64,000 nucleotides of DNA from Pleodorina starrii (Eukaryota; Chlorophyta; Chlorophyceae; Chlamydomonadales; Volvocaceae): assembly GCA_030267565.1 (NCBI GenBank), contig BRXU01000007.1, forward strand, positions 4,464,001-4,528,000. Direction: 5' to 3'. A program made the position numbers and the translations under genes. Of the stretch, positions 1 through 11,536 are shown piece by piece; position 1 is the first letter of the stretch, and each line of letters starts with the position of its first letter. A model generated the notes under the pieces. It was not told the origin of the DNA and made no database searches. It worked only from the letters and a program-made list of their open reading frames with translations.

Positions 1-2460
1 GATGAGCTTGCCAATGTCGGCGTTGTTGCCCGCAGACACGGCCGCCACATTGGCCAGGTCTTTGTCGCTGTGCACCTGGCTAGAGGCGGCGCGGAGCTCC
101 TTCACCAGGGCAGTGACGGTCTTCTCCATGCCGCGAGTCAGCTGCGATGCGGTGGGGTGGGGTGGGGTTGGATGATGGGGGCAAGAGAGTCGAGTCTTAG
201 CGGAGTAAGCAAAGGGATGAGACGAGGTGGGACAGACGTGGTTGCGGCGGGGTTTTCCATGAGGAATGAGCGCTAGTGTGTGTGGTCAGTCATTACCAGA
301 ACCCGCCGGACTCCAAAGTCGCGCGGCTGCAGAAAGGGACGGGAGCGGGTAATTTGCCAGAGAGGTGCAGCGGGCACCATCAACGTGAAATGTGTGTGCA
401 CGTGCGCGTGCCGGAGGACACGTGAGCGGGAGGGCAGGTGGCGACAGTGTGCAACCAACACAGCCTCGAAGCCGTTGGGACCGACGCCACACTGCCACAC
501 GACCGACGTGCCCCGTGCGGAAACCACCCCATGCGGCGACCAACGCAGACACGGCAGCTCATACACACAAAACGCAGGAGCCCTCAGGGTGCATGGTGGC
601 TCAACCAACCGATCAACCGCTGGCCTGGTCCCCGGCCACCACGCCCCCCTCCAACCGCCGCAGCGCCCCCTCTCTCTCTCCCCCTCGCTCCCTCCCTCAC
701 CACCACCACCACCACCACAAGTGCTGACACCGAACACCGCCCAGTGACCCCCCCCGATGTCCGCCCGTCCTATCAACGACACAGCTGCCACCCTCACACG
801 ACCGTCCCTGGACTACAAGAAACCCCTCCCTGGACTCCAGCGCTCCCTCCCCACTACCAACTCCCAGTTCGCCCTGCCCACCACGTGTCCGGTCGCTCTC
901 TCCCCGTGATCCCCTGTGATCCGGAGGGCCAACAGGCCACGGCAAGATTGCCCTCCAGCCCCGCTTGTCAGCCCGCTGTCATTGTTTCCCAGGTCCAGGT
1001 GATGTCGACCACGCTCCAGGCCGGCGGAGCTCATTCCAATGTCCATTCCAATGTCCATTTCCGTGGGAGCGTCACCCACACCCGGGGGGGAGGGGAGAGG
1101 GAATTGTCCTCCCTGAAGCCCCGGACGTTCCAAATCCCCGTATCGTACTTTTCTGTGAACCCTAAAGGTCTTTTCTTCTCGCAAAAGATGGTAGCAGCTT
1201 CATCGCAGCACGCGCGGGCACGCAGCCGCCCACAGGCACAAACCCAAGCTCAAGGCCCAAGGCCGCCTGACCCGCTGTTCTGCGCGCCCCCACCTGCACG
1301 GGGTTGGTTCCCGCCGCCACGATCTTCATGCCCTCCGCAATGAACGCGGCCGACAGAATGGTGGCGGTGGTGGTGCCGTCACCCGCCGTGTCGTTGGTGC
1401 GGGCAGCCGCCTGGCGCACCAGCTTAGCACCGATGTTCTCCACCGGGTCCTCCAGCTCAACCTGGGGAGGAGGCGGAGGAGGAATGAGGGCGACTGGGTC
1501 AGGAGTCCGGGACCAAGGTGTGTGGGGCTGCCCCGCTTCGCTACCCGAACACGGAACTCGGCTATGGGTGTGTGTTGTCCTTGGTTCACTGGTTCCGAGC
1601 CCCTACCCGCGCACAGGTGCACAGTAACCCCCTCATTTCGGTTGCCGACCCCGCTACTGGCTGCCTCAACCCCGGCTCCAGGGCTATGACCCATAACTCA
1701 AGTTCCGATTTCCCACCTCCCAACCACCAGTGCCAGCCCCTATCCCTCCCTACGATTATGGCACCTCCGGCTCCCAAACCCTTCCCAGGTGCTCGCCGGG
1801 TCGCGCTCGTGCCCGCCCCACCTCGCGGGCAATGGTCACACCATCGTTCACAATCTTGGGCGAGCCAAACTTGGACTCGAGCACCACGTTGCGACCCTTG
1901 GGGCCAATGGTGACACCCACGACGGTGGCCAGCTTGTCCACACCGGCCTGCATGCGCTTCAGCGCGTCCATGTTCTTGTTGAAGTGCAGCTCCTTGGCGG
2001 CCTGCACCACGACGCTGCGCCTGTTGACGGGGATTGGATAACAAGGAAGGAGTGGGGCAGGGAGATAAATCTGTTGGGGACTCGATGTCGCGAGTCGGCA
2101 TCGTCGCCCAGTCGTCGCGACTTTCACGCTGCAGAGACCTCTATCGATCGCTCGCAAATTCTGAGCGCAATTCTGCGAATTCCGGCAAGCGCAGGCATTG
2201 CGCCTAACCTATAAAAATATGCTTGCTGTGGTGCGGCGGCAGCAACACCGCAACATCACCATATCCACAACTTTTCTTGTGTATTCCGCGGTCGCGATGA
2301 TTATATGAAAGGATTATGCGTGTATTGTCAATTGCTTCGCGGCAAATGGCTGTCTGCGCACAACGGCGAGCCAGGTTTACCTGCCGCGGACGGCGCGAGG
2401 CGCCGACGTCTTGGCCTGACCGGCCGCGAGCGACCTGAGAAAGAAAGCGCGATGTATCAT
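1..2460 (-). CDS. CPN60B: Chaperonin 60 beta, chloroplast (RuBisCO large-subunit-binding protein beta), 5' part
   Basis: Plastid GroEL-type chaperonin, which folds stromal proteins including RuBisCO large subunit in a double-ring complex with CPN60 alpha and CPN20/10 co-chaperonins. Exons on the minus strand: 2460-2381, 2020-1822, 1461-1294 and 141 to beyond the window start. Every junction is GT..AG and in frame. Exon 1 gives a 26-residue Ser/Ala/Arg-rich transit-like start ([15 protein letters not shown]), which runs into [16 protein letters not shown], the usual start of the mature protein. Visible group I chaperonin signatures are [16 protein letters not shown], the nucleotide-binding [15 protein letters not shown] and DGTTTATIL, followed by VSAGNN in exon 4. 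Spacing of these motifs is normal. The beta assignment rests on KELHFNK and [14 protein letters not shown]. About 195 residues are visible, roughly a third of the protein. The ATG at 2460 is the only one giving a clean transit peptide in phase, but it is inferred. Confidence 0.93.
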
Positions 2461-3922
2461 CAGTGATCATGGAAAGTTGCGCCAGTCGGCATCCGTGCGT
2501 AAAGCGAAATTTTGGTCCCCTAGGTGGTCGGCGCAACTAACCCACCTCATCTGGGTGCCAGCCATGGCTGCTACTTTTGTTTCAGCAACCTAAGGGACAC
2601 GCAAAGGCAGATGATTCAAGGTGCAGAACCTTGGCGAGCAGTGGAGAAAAAAGAAAGGTCAGAAGTGTCCGAAGCTCCAGGGTGGCCGACTCAGCGTTCT
2701 AGAGACTCGGCTCCAGACCTTTCGCACTGCAGTCCCTCGCATCTTGTGCACAAAGCTAGCCCCAGGTAGTCAATAAGCTGATTTTTTTATCGATCAAAAT
2801 TGTGGAAAGCTTTCGTTCAGAACCCAGACGATGTTCGTCCGGAAGCACAGGGCTGTCGCTACTTGTCGCTTCAGTCCGGAAACGTAGTCGGCATCTCTAA
2901 GAAGATAACATTTGCACATGGTGTCATGCTGTGACTACCAAAACGTTCTCCATCTGCCTAAATCCCGTTTTTGATTTACCGTAGGGCGGATTTTATCGGG
3001 TAGCTCCGTAACTCCCACTGTGTCAGCCTGCAGTGAAAAGGCCTGCTATGCGGGTCCTCGCTCTCACCCCAGCATTGCGTGTGTGGTACCTTGTGGTATC
3101 TTGATTGCGCGTGTCCGTACCAATCCGCCAGGCCACTGCACTAGAATCCATAACCACGCAGCAACGGGATTTGACTTCGCATGGACGAGGATCAAGCCTT
3201 GACTGCCGAGCCCACTCATGATTATCTTCAGGTTGCCATCACGGACGTGCCGGGCTCTGGGGGGTCATAATATGCTAGGATATGTTGGTTTCGGTCGCAC
3301 CGGAACCAACAACTATGTTTGGCGGTCGTGCTGTGAGCACGCTGAGGGCGCGCTACAAACTGAATTTGCATGATTTGGGAACCATTTGCTGCAATAAATA
3401 TGTCGACTCCAGCCTCCAAGGTTACCGGATGTCGAGCCCATGCAACGCCGTACAGCTCTCGATGAAGAGTTTAATTGCGCTTTCCGTAGCTAGGAATTAA
3501 GTTTGATATTTATACGTAAGACGTCTTCCGAAGATCCATATTATTAGCCGCTGTGACATACGGTTGGGATAGGACGATGAGCCCTTGACGACGAGGAACG
3601 GAACAATCCCTACAAGTTAAAAGCCAAATTGAACACATCGACTTGCTGGTTATAATAAAGATGGCATACCAACTTTGCACCCAATTTCCGTCAACGTTGG
3701 GCTTGCAAGCTCCGACACCACGGTGCATCGTCCGATGCAAAGTCGCGGGTCGAGCACGACTGGTGTGCACAGCGTTCATAAAAAACGGAAACGGCCTTCC
3801 TGACCACAACGGGTAATCCGGTGCCTCGGCCCGCGTTCTTCCCGCAGTCGGTTGAACCCTGACTCTTGAGCTTGACGTAGGGAGCTTGACGTAAGAATAA
3901 ACTCCCGAAATTTGGTTTTCAG
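2461..3922. other. Spacer, no gene recognised
   Basis: Promoter side of the chaperonin gene followed by a relatively AT-rich stretch. A short reading frame starting MDEDQALTAEPTHDYLQ lies at 3181-3270 on the plus strand and could be a first exon of the zinc-finger gene downstream, but no spliced path joining them was found. No repeat or RNA gene was seen. Confidence 0.4.
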
Positions 3923-5064
3923 GAATGTGGGGCTGCCGCTGTCGATGTTCACGCCTTACAAGCACCTGCCGCCTGAAGGGGAGGTAAGTTCCGCACCTGC
4001 CGCCTGAAGGGGAGGTAAGTTCCGCAACTGCAGGGACCTAACAGCGGCGGCCATGTGCACGTCTGCATGGTGCTCCGTCTGATCCCATGCCCGACCTCCT
4101 CTCGCCTGCACGAATCCGAAGAGCATTCGGTGGGTTGGGACAGGTATCCCTCATCTCTGATGTTGTACGGCTGCTGGTTGAGTGGGCTCTCGCGCCGTGT
4201 TTCCGTCTCCTTGCAGATGCTGGCTGCAGCCGACGCTATTTGCGACCCAAACGTTGAGAGATGCAAGGTGTGATGACAACAGCAATTGGATTACAGGGTG
4301 CCGTCTACGGACGCCTTCGTTGCAGATGGTGTGGGTTTGGGCACGGCCGTCCTGTGCCGGCATCAACCCCCCCGATTGCAAATTGCTCCCAAGGACGCCG
4401 GAAGTTGTTATATCGCAAGTGTTCGCAACCCCGTGGCTTTTTCTCCCACTTCAGACAGCACTCGCCGCTGAAGCAGTCCGCTTTTGTCCCCATCATATGT
4501 GGCTGTTTCTGTTACCGAACGCAGACGCCGATCTACACGTACGAGACCAAGTGCAGCTGCTGCTGCGGGACAGGTTTTGTCAAAAGCCGTGCCAACGGCC
4601 ACCACGCCAGCCTCTCCACCTGCCTCCTGTGCCACGGCCTTGGTGCGTCACGTTGCGGGCCAGGATGGGACAGGAGGGGGAAAGCAGGGCGACAAGGGCG
4701 AAAGGATACTGGGAAGGCAGCATTGCCCTGTACAGGGGGATTGGCTTCCATGGCTTCACAGGAGGACGAACAGGAGGACGCACGTGCATACGCTTTCCGG
4801 GTGATGAGATGCATCGCCGCAAGGGCTGAATTTCCTCCAGGGCACACAACCGCCAGAGCACGTACGATGGTGCCAGGCAGTTTGAGACGCCACCGTTGCT
4901 GCCCGCCCCCACGCTGTCCGCTGGCACCGACAGGATACGTCCGGCGCACCACCGCCCGCTTCGCTCCGGACAACGGCCCAACCTCCGGCGTCTTTACGCT
5001 GGCGCGGCCGGAGCCAGACCCCAAGCACAAGGCGGGCAAAGGCAAGGCCAAGCCAAAGCACTGA
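3923..5064 (+). CDS. DnaJ-type cysteine-rich zinc-finger protein (start unresolved)
   Basis: Small protein with two CxxCxGxG motifs, the zinc-binding repeat of the DnaJ cysteine-rich domain. Exons, all GT..AG and phase-consistent: 3923-3983, 4034-4129, 4217-4267, 4525-4642, 4934-5064. The first motif is CSCCCGTG and the second CLLCHGLG, 19 residues apart, preceded by PIYTYETK. The last exon gives YVRRTTARFAPDNGP and a basic Lys-rich tail ending at a TGA. DnaJ itself and the plastid factor BSD2 have four motifs; this protein has two, so it can bind at most one zinc ion per chain. No J domain is seen. Such plant and algal proteins are often plastid thiol or chaperone factors, but that role is inferred. 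The last three exons are firm. Exons 3923-3983 and 4034-4129 are supported only by splice signals and phase. An upstream exon ending in phase 1 is needed for the start and was not found. Confidence 0.6.
3963..4024 (+). repeat. 31-bp tandem duplication containing a splice donor
   Basis: Two perfect 31-bp copies (3963-3993 and 3994-4024). Each contains GGGGAG followed by GTAAGT, a consensus splice donor. The first copy's donor ends the proposed exon 3923-3983. Reading through it meets a stop at once, so the second copy would lie inside the intron as a decoy donor. Confidence 0.85.
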
Positions 5065-5508
5065 CGCTGGAGTGCCCGGAACGCCGGGCAGCGATAGCTG
5101 TAGCAGCCGCAGCATCCCTGCCGCAGTGCCGTGGCTGCAGCTCCAGCCGTGAGGTCATATGTACGACTTGAGCGCTGTCCTCTCGCAGCGCAAGCACACC
5201 AGCGCCACCCGTCTTGGTCGGGCATATGCTTTCAACGATGTCCGTCCCCCTAATTCAGTGTGACCCCTAAGCGGAGTCCGCGTTGAGGAAGCCCACGGGT
5301 GTGAGGGGCTTTCCTCGTGACCTGTCAGGTCTGCTCACCACATTGGGAGCCGGCTTTTGCGGTGTGGGGGCGTGCGCGCCAGTCGTCGCAGGGGATTGCA
5401 AGGCCCAAGCGCCAGGGCGACCTGGGGCCCATGTGGGTAGGGCCCATGTGGGTTGCGCTTGCGCCAGCGGGTGGTCCTGTCGTGGCAGCGTATTGTGTTG
5501 AGGCGCGC

Positions 5509-5967
5509 CTACACTGCGTGTACCGTGCATCCAGTTGCGAGAACACGCCAGCGGCTGAGGTTTGCGAATAATGACATGGTCTTGCGCATGTGAAGGGCAA
5601 GGGAGTTGAGAAGGAGGAGGAGGAGGAGGAGGGGGAACGCTGATCGCAGATGCCCAGGACGAGGTACCGCCAGCACAACAGGGCTGAGCATGTCCCTCAC
5701 GGCGCGTCGGCGGTTGGCAGCAGAGCGCGGAGCTTGGCCCCGGCCAAGCAAGCATTCAACGGATTCGTCCTCATGCGGCTCGCTCCCGTCGGTGCTCGGC
5801 CCGCTGATCAAGATCTCTCCTGCTGGCGGCGCGGCGTCATGAAGAGCTTTATCGAAGACTTTCGTTTGACCGTTTGACAGCAGCAGTGGCGATGCAGGAC
5901 CGTTCATTGGGAGCTTGGTTTGTGATGTGCGAGGCGGCCTGCCGGCACCCCCCATGTCACGTGCCAT
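5509..5967 (-). CDS. Hypothetical protein, 152 aa
   Basis: Open frame from an ATG at 5967 to a stop at 5509 with no recognised domain. It starts MARDMGGAGRPPRTSQ, has a mixed middle with a Glu/Asp/Ser patch around residues 50-62, and near residue 115 a run of leucines (FPLLLLLLLL) encoded by a CTC/CTT-type tandem. The leucine run could be a membrane segment or simply a translated GGA/TCC microsatellite at 5610-5634. Composition is more protein-like than that of other frames nearby, but codon use is less GC3-biased than in the confident genes. No introns are needed. It may be a shadow frame in noncoding DNA. Confidence 0.25.
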   Translation of the reverse strand: MARDMGGAGRPPRTSQTKLPMNGPASPLLLSNGQTKVFDKALHDAAPPAGEILISGPSTDGSEPHEDESVECLLGRGQAPRSAANRRRAVRDMLSPVVLAVPRPGHLRSAFPLLLLLLLLNSLALHMRKTMSLFANLSRWRVLATGCTVHAV

Positions 5968-8900
5968 TATGTCTGACAGCAGGATGACCGCAATGTACAA
6001 ATGGTACCAACATTTTGCATCTTGTAGCAGTCCAGCTGTCGTTGGGACGGCCGGGGCGCGCAGATTGTGGGTGATGCGGGTTGCCGTGCTGGGGCGGGGC
6101 ACAGACCCACGGGTCGTTTGGGATGTGGGTACGCGTGGTCCCCACTCGGATCGTTTTAGGGACACGAAGGCGCCTTAAGGACGCTCGGCTCCGTGCGCGT
6201 ACTTGCGCTGTCGCGGTATGGGCTGGTCACATCCCCTTTCTACACTTTTAGAGTGTCGTTTTGTGTTATGAGCGCATGTTTGGTTTTTGGGTCAGCGGTG
6301 AAACCATAATGAACTCGTGGGTCATGTTTGCGCACCCGATGGGAAGCTCGGCTTTCTGTGCCTCATTATCTTGTCGGTCTTCGTTTGACTGCCGCTCGGA
6401 CTCATCCAACTCGTTCAACGGGTCCTAGGCAACAAGGTGGGGGAGTGTGGGAGGAGCGGCGGCTGGCGTGCAACATTCACGTGGGTGGGGCGGAGAAGGG
6501 TCTGGCGCTTGGCAACGTGGGAGGCCCTGGAAGCAGCGGCGGGCCGGGCGGGGGGTAAAAAGACGATGCCGCAGCGGAGACGGAGACGGCGTTAGCGAAC
6601 GGACCGGGCGGGGGGGGGGGGGTACGCGACCGCGGAGGGCGGTAGGCACGCATTTTACTTTTCTTGAATTCTTTCTTGGTTGCTTGTATATGCTTCATGA
6701 TGATAGGCTTTGGTTAACGAAGTACTTACAGTCATCGTGCTGTCGTCGTGCTGAATTTGAGCTGCGGAAAGCAGTTGAGCGGGCGCTGGTGGTTTGTGTC
6801 ATCACGTGTGCTCAACAGTCAACTAACGCTCTATTATCCAGTGGGTTGAGCGTGCAGCTTTCAAAGCTGGTGGTGAGCGACAGGTGCCTAAAAACCGTAA
6901 GACCTCCCGTACCTATGTGGTCGGGCGGGAGAAAGCGCGTGGGAGAGGTTCGCATTGACGGGATGAGGGAGCCGAGGAAGCATCTTGCGCCTGCGTCGTG
7001 CCGCATGTCGTGAGCTTTCCGTGCCTTTCCGCACGCTGCGGTTCTGTGTCCGGCGCCGCCGCCGGGCAAGCGGGCGCTCCTTGTTACGTGGTTCAAGAGG
7101 ATGTAACAACTCACCCCACACCAAGCCGGGCATTCAATGTAACGCGTGGCCATGAGGGGCTTACACAGCACCACAGCCGACGCAGACGCATGTAGCTAAC
7201 ATGTCGTGGTCAAAATTCCGGTGAGAACAGGCTGCGTTCGGCCCCCTTTTCTCGTCCCCCTTTCTCGGGATACTCGGGCAATCACCAGTCGCGCTTTTTT
7301 GCTTCCCGAGGCAACTGCGAATAAGCAACGACACGGAACCAAGTTAGCTGTCCCGTGTTACCTCCACGGCCGCTGGAGCCCCGCAGCCTTCTGTTTGTTT
7401 GCCTTCCGCGCCACTCCCCCGCGCACACAACAGCAGCAGCACGACGACTTGGCGTGGCAGAAGCCAACGCTACGCGTCGGTGACTGGAGCAAAATTGGGC
7501 GTGGCTGCAACGACCACCAACTATGTGGCAACCGGATGCAGATGCAAATCGCGCCAACCGCACCCCGGCCGTATGTCCGCAGCTCGATCCATGCGAAAAG
7601 ACACGGCCCCGACACGCACCTCAAACAGCCCAAGTCGCGTACCTTCTCCCTAAACGCCACACACGCGGTCCGCCGCCGAGCCCCACCTTACAACCCCACA
7701 ACCCCCGTCTCGTCCCACACGCGTTCCTCCGCCGCCGCCACAAACATTGCCAAACCACAGCACACGCACACGCACGGTAAGGGCCGACCTGACGACCCAG
7801 CGCCAAGCAACAACGCGCTCTGCACATGCAATTTCACATCGACTTGGCGGGCTCGCTCGAGATCGCCCCTGGATCTCACCGTCCCGGGCAAGCCGCGCCT
7901 CGTCCTCTGACCAGACTGCAGCTCCAAAAACAACCCGTAACCGACACTCCTCTTACAGGAAGAACAAGAGGCACTATACGCCACCACGGCAGCTGCCCGT
8001 ATGCTACCGAAAGAATCATCCGAGGCGCAGGCGCCTCGCAAGCCCTAATGTTGGGCCCGGGCGACTGGCTGTGCCGTGGCGAGACAAAACTCCGCTGCTG
8101 CATCCCAACCAACCCCTGACAAGTCCCGCGGATAACCCTTCCCCCTCCCCAGCCATCCCACACTAATACTCAAGGAAAACGTGGGGCACGTGCCCACCCC
8201 CAGATCAGTGGCAGCGTGAACAACATAGTACCGGTAACGTTTCTCGTCCTCGGTCAGGCTTGCAAAGCAGCTCGTTCGGCTGACTCCGCATAGGGCCCCG
8301 AATCGGAGAGGGGTTTAGTCTCCCATTCATATCCATCACATTGTATTATTCCCCCACTGGTAGCCGGAACCCAAACCACCCGCCCCCCCCCCCCCCCCCC
8401 CACACACACACAAGGCATATGTTTGACGACTAGTATGGTGCATTGCACAGAGCACCGAAGGTCTTCAACACACAGACGACGAGACGAGTTGCATACAAGG
8501 TTAGGCAGGGTGAAGGTTGAGTAGCCTTTGGCTTGCTGCCAAGCAGCGGGTTCGTCACAAATTGCGTCACCGCTGTGAAAACCTCGAGGCAGCGGTCGCC
8601 GTCTGCCGTATGTGCCTTCTGGACTGCGTTCCTGATGTTGCATCCCAGCTCCTGAAGTCGGCCAGTTCCAAACCGCTCCAATTCCAAACCACCGAACCAC
8701 CACACGCATTCGCCAACAAACGGGGACGCGGACAAAAGTACAGACATGGTCAGTGCCACTTTAGTGACTCTGCAACACACACGCTCTCCATCAACAGTTG
8801 CCTGCCAAAACAAAGGTTCAACACGCGTCCAGAGACCAGGTCAAACGCACCCCTCTAGCTATGACGGGAAGACGGTCTCCACAAGCAAAACGCGCCGGAC

Positions 8901-9395
8901 GTATTTTCATCCGCCGCGAGCTCGTCCACCCGAGACGACAGCCCTACCCGTCTTCAATCCATACCTGTCCACTCAAGCACATCTAAGCCCTGTACCGAAA
9001 AGAAATCGCGCCACAAGAGCCTTTGGAATGCAAGCGTGGCCTATGAGGCGAGGAAAAAAGAAGAACGTGCCCGATAAGTCTCGAAATGTAACGCAATGAA
9101 ATTCGCCGCGCGGCGCATGCAACCTACGCCCATCAAACCATGCACACCTTACTCTGGATCTATCTGGTACTATCGATCGACTGCTGCTGCCACTGCACCC
9201 TGCTATACCCAGCTATTGGCCGCCTGCCAGACCCGGTGCTCGGCCCAGAGGGTCGCCGCGCGGTGCAAGCACCCCCCAGCCTGCTTCCATACCACCCCCA
9301 GATGCAGAGCTGCAATCATCGCAATGCCTCCCTTCCCAGCCCTGCCATGTCTCCCTCGGAAACACCTGAGGACTGTTTCAACCTCATGCCCCACG
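5968..9395. other. Spacer with simple-sequence tracts, 3' side of DCP1
   Basis: No gene recognised. It holds a poly-G run (6606-6619), a copy of the dispersed CCGCAGCGGA motif (6554-6580), one GACCCRYGGGTC palindrome (6104-6115) and a C run followed by CA repeats (8384-8412). On the minus strand around 8664-8597 a stretch encoding ELGCNIRNAVQKAHTADGD lies between a good acceptor and a possible donor. It may be a stray exon but has no identifiable partner. The DCP1 3' untranslated region must lie in the last few hundred bases. Confidence 0.35.
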
Positions 9396-10538
9396 TCACA
9401 GCAATCCGACGGCACGCATCTCCACCGCCAGCAGCTTCACGAGCGCATCGTTGGTCGCAATGCGCGCAAGCAGGCGCCGCACGCGCTCCTCATCAGAGAC
9501 ACCGCCAGCGACGCCCGGCCCTGGCAGCAGCTGCTGCTGCTGCTGTGGGGCGGACGGTGCCGGCTGAGGCGATGCGGCCTGCGCCTGTGGCTGGGCAGTT
9601 GGGGGCTTGTGCGCGTTGGCGAAGAGCTTGGCTAGGGGTCCGCCCATCTGGCCGCCCGTCGGCTGCTGTTGCTGATCTGCGGCTGCTGCTGACGGCGGAA
9701 GCATTTGGGGCACGCGGGGCTGAAGGTGCGCCGCGGGCGCCGCTTGGGATGCGGCTGCAGCCGGGACCTGCGCCTGCGGGGGAGCAGCTGAGGGGGGAAA
9801 CGGCTGCGCCTGCGCCTGCGGCGCTGTTGGCTGTGCCACGCGCTGCGGCTGCGAGAAGAAGCTGGGCGGCAGCGGCTGCGGCTGCGACGATGAGGCTGGC
9901 GTTGCCTGCTCAGCGGCTTGCTGCTGTTTGAGTGTGGCATTGCGCAGCAAGGTGGCCAAGGTGTTCGCGCCCTCGACAGAAGCTACCGGAGCCGCAGTTG
10001 ACTGTGCCATTGGCTGCTGCTGATGCCGCTGCTGTTGCTGGGAGCTCGCAGCAGCGCCCCCGGCATTAGGCTTGTCGTAAAAATTGTCATCATCGCCCTT
10101 GTTGCCGCGCGCAGACGTCGGAGCCTGCGAGGTCACAGTAGGCTTCTTGGGCCCGTAACCCGTCTGCTTGACCCGCATCAACACATTCTCCACCCGGTAC
10201 AGGTCGTCCTGTTCGTAGAACCAGACGCCGATGATCTCGGAGTTCCCGTGCGTATACATCAGGTAGGGCGGGTTCAGTTCAAAGTCCAGGCCACTGTGGA
10301 TATCCTCAATGTAGTTCTCCGTGGAAAGCTTGTTCAGCACCATCATCCGAAAGCGCGGCGTTCCGCGCCGCTTGAGGAGGAACAGGGATCCCTCGACATC
10401 CTTACGAGTCCATTGCTGCGATTCGACAGCCATGGTGTAGAGGGACACATGTCCAGAGCTGGCGAGCACCTCCTCGACGTCCGGGTCGAACCCCTTGAGA
10501 ACTCCAAGCATGTCGCGGGGAACTCTGCCTGATTCCAT
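9396..10538 (-). CDS. DCP1: mRNA-decapping enzyme subunit 1 (DCP1), complete, intronless
   Basis: Activator subunit of the DCP1-DCP2 complex, which removes the 5' cap of mRNA in cytoplasmic P-bodies. The 380-residue frame begins MESGRVPRDMLGVLKG at an ATG at 10538. Residues about 10-135 form the EVH1-like DCP1 domain, with LYTMAVESQQWTRKDVEGSLF, then the FLLKRR and LNKLSTENY region and the Trp-containing patch IIGVWFYEQDDLYRV. After that comes an Ala/Gln/Pro-rich linker of about 190 residues, the sort of low-complexity tail seen in P-body proteins. The last 35 residues (SDEERVRRLLARIATNDALV) match the C-terminal trimerisation helix. Length is typical for plants and algae. It is the only confident intron-free host gene in the window. 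The start and the family are both clear. Confidence 0.95.
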   Translation of the reverse strand: MESGRVPRDMLGVLKGFDPDVEEVLASSGHVSLYTMAVESQQWTRKDVEGSLFLLKRRGTPRFRMMVLNKLSTENYIEDIHSGLDFELNPPYLMYTHGNSEIIGVWFYEQDDLYRVENVLMRVKQTGYGPKKPTVTSQAPTSARGNKGDDDNFYDKPNAGGAAASSQQQQRHQQQPMAQSTAAPVASVEGANTLATLLRNATLKQQQAAEQATPASSSQPQPLPPSFFSQPQRVAQPTAPQAQAQPFPPSAAPPQAQVPAAAASQAAPAAHLQPRVPQMLPPSAAAADQQQQPTGGQMGGPLAKLFANAHKPPTAQPQAQAASPQPAPSAPQQQQQLLPGPGVAGGVSDEERVRRLLARIATNDALVKLLAVEMRAVGLL

Positions 10539-11536
10539 TTGGACTACAGTCTACCTTCGTGAATAGCTTCAAGCTGCTCTTCCCAATTGTTATCTTTCGA
10601 CAGCTTTGTCGAACAGCTTTGTCAATACGACGGCAGCCAGCAGGCCAAGGGATATTCCCCGACCCTAAACAAGAATGCAAAGTCCTGCTATTCGTGTTAA
10701 GCACTAAAAAGTTATGCTAGCACAAGTTACAAAAAAAAAGGTAATCCAACCGACAGTGCACGGCAGCCAGCGGTTGGACGTTGGCGTTGACGGCCGCCCT
10801 CATGTTCGTGCAGCGGGTGCAGGCGTACAGCTATCAGACTCGGTTGGCCCCTTCTGCGCAATATTTAGCTTGATGTGCGATTCCAAAAGGCCAAACCGCC
10901 AAACTTATGACCAAAAAAGGCTGTATATTCCCGGTGCCACTCCCCCTCCTCCATACCGCACAGTCGCGCGACACGTGTTGAGGGGGCACCAAAATCACAG
11001 GCGAAAACACTGAAAACATATCGTACATGTCCACAAACATTATATCAAACCGCAGCAACTTGCCCTGGCCCCTGAGGCACTCGTGTCCGCTCGTGTACAA
11101 AGGCCAAACACCGCAACTTGTGTCGTACGTACAAAATCATTCTTGCAATCTTCTCTCACGCTGATCAAGGTCCACACTTACCATCAGACCTCCGAATGCG
11201 ACGGCATGTCCAGTGCAACAACCAAAAACATGAAAGTCCACAAGGCACGCATCGTTACGTGCGCCGCCTGACTACACAACCGCGTACCGTGAAGTAGACA
11301 CATCGTATATGATCGTGGGCGCCCCACCGAACACGCGGCCCTTCTCCATGCCCCCCAGTCTCACCACCGCCTCCCCACACGTCCCCCGGGGACTGACCAC
11401 TGACCGCAACAGTCATCTCCCCGCCCTCCCCATTCGCCAAATGCGCACGTACCTACCCTCAGCCCAAGACCTCAGCCAGTCCCTGCCCCCACTCTCCTCC
11501 CAGGTCCCAGCCTCACTTCCCCGGTCTTAGCGTTTC
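10539..11536. other. Spacer between DCP1 promoter and DNL-protein 3' end
   Basis: Holds upstream sequence of DCP1 and, on the right, the 3' untranslated region of the next minus-strand gene. A TTACA with a following A-run (about 10725-10739), which reads TGTAA on the minus strand, is a plausible green-algal poly(A) signal for the DNL gene, though 800 bp from its stop. No reading frame looks like protein. Confidence 0.4.

Noticed and set aside
438..1343. 301-codon plus-strand frame
   Set aside because: Lies over introns and exon 3 of the minus-strand chaperonin gene and is Pro/Thr/His-rich with no domain.
8430..8813. 127-codon minus-strand frame as a complete gene
   Set aside because: Starts with a non-ATG codon and only a short middle piece looks protein-like; no partner exons found, so it is mentioned only in the spacer entry.
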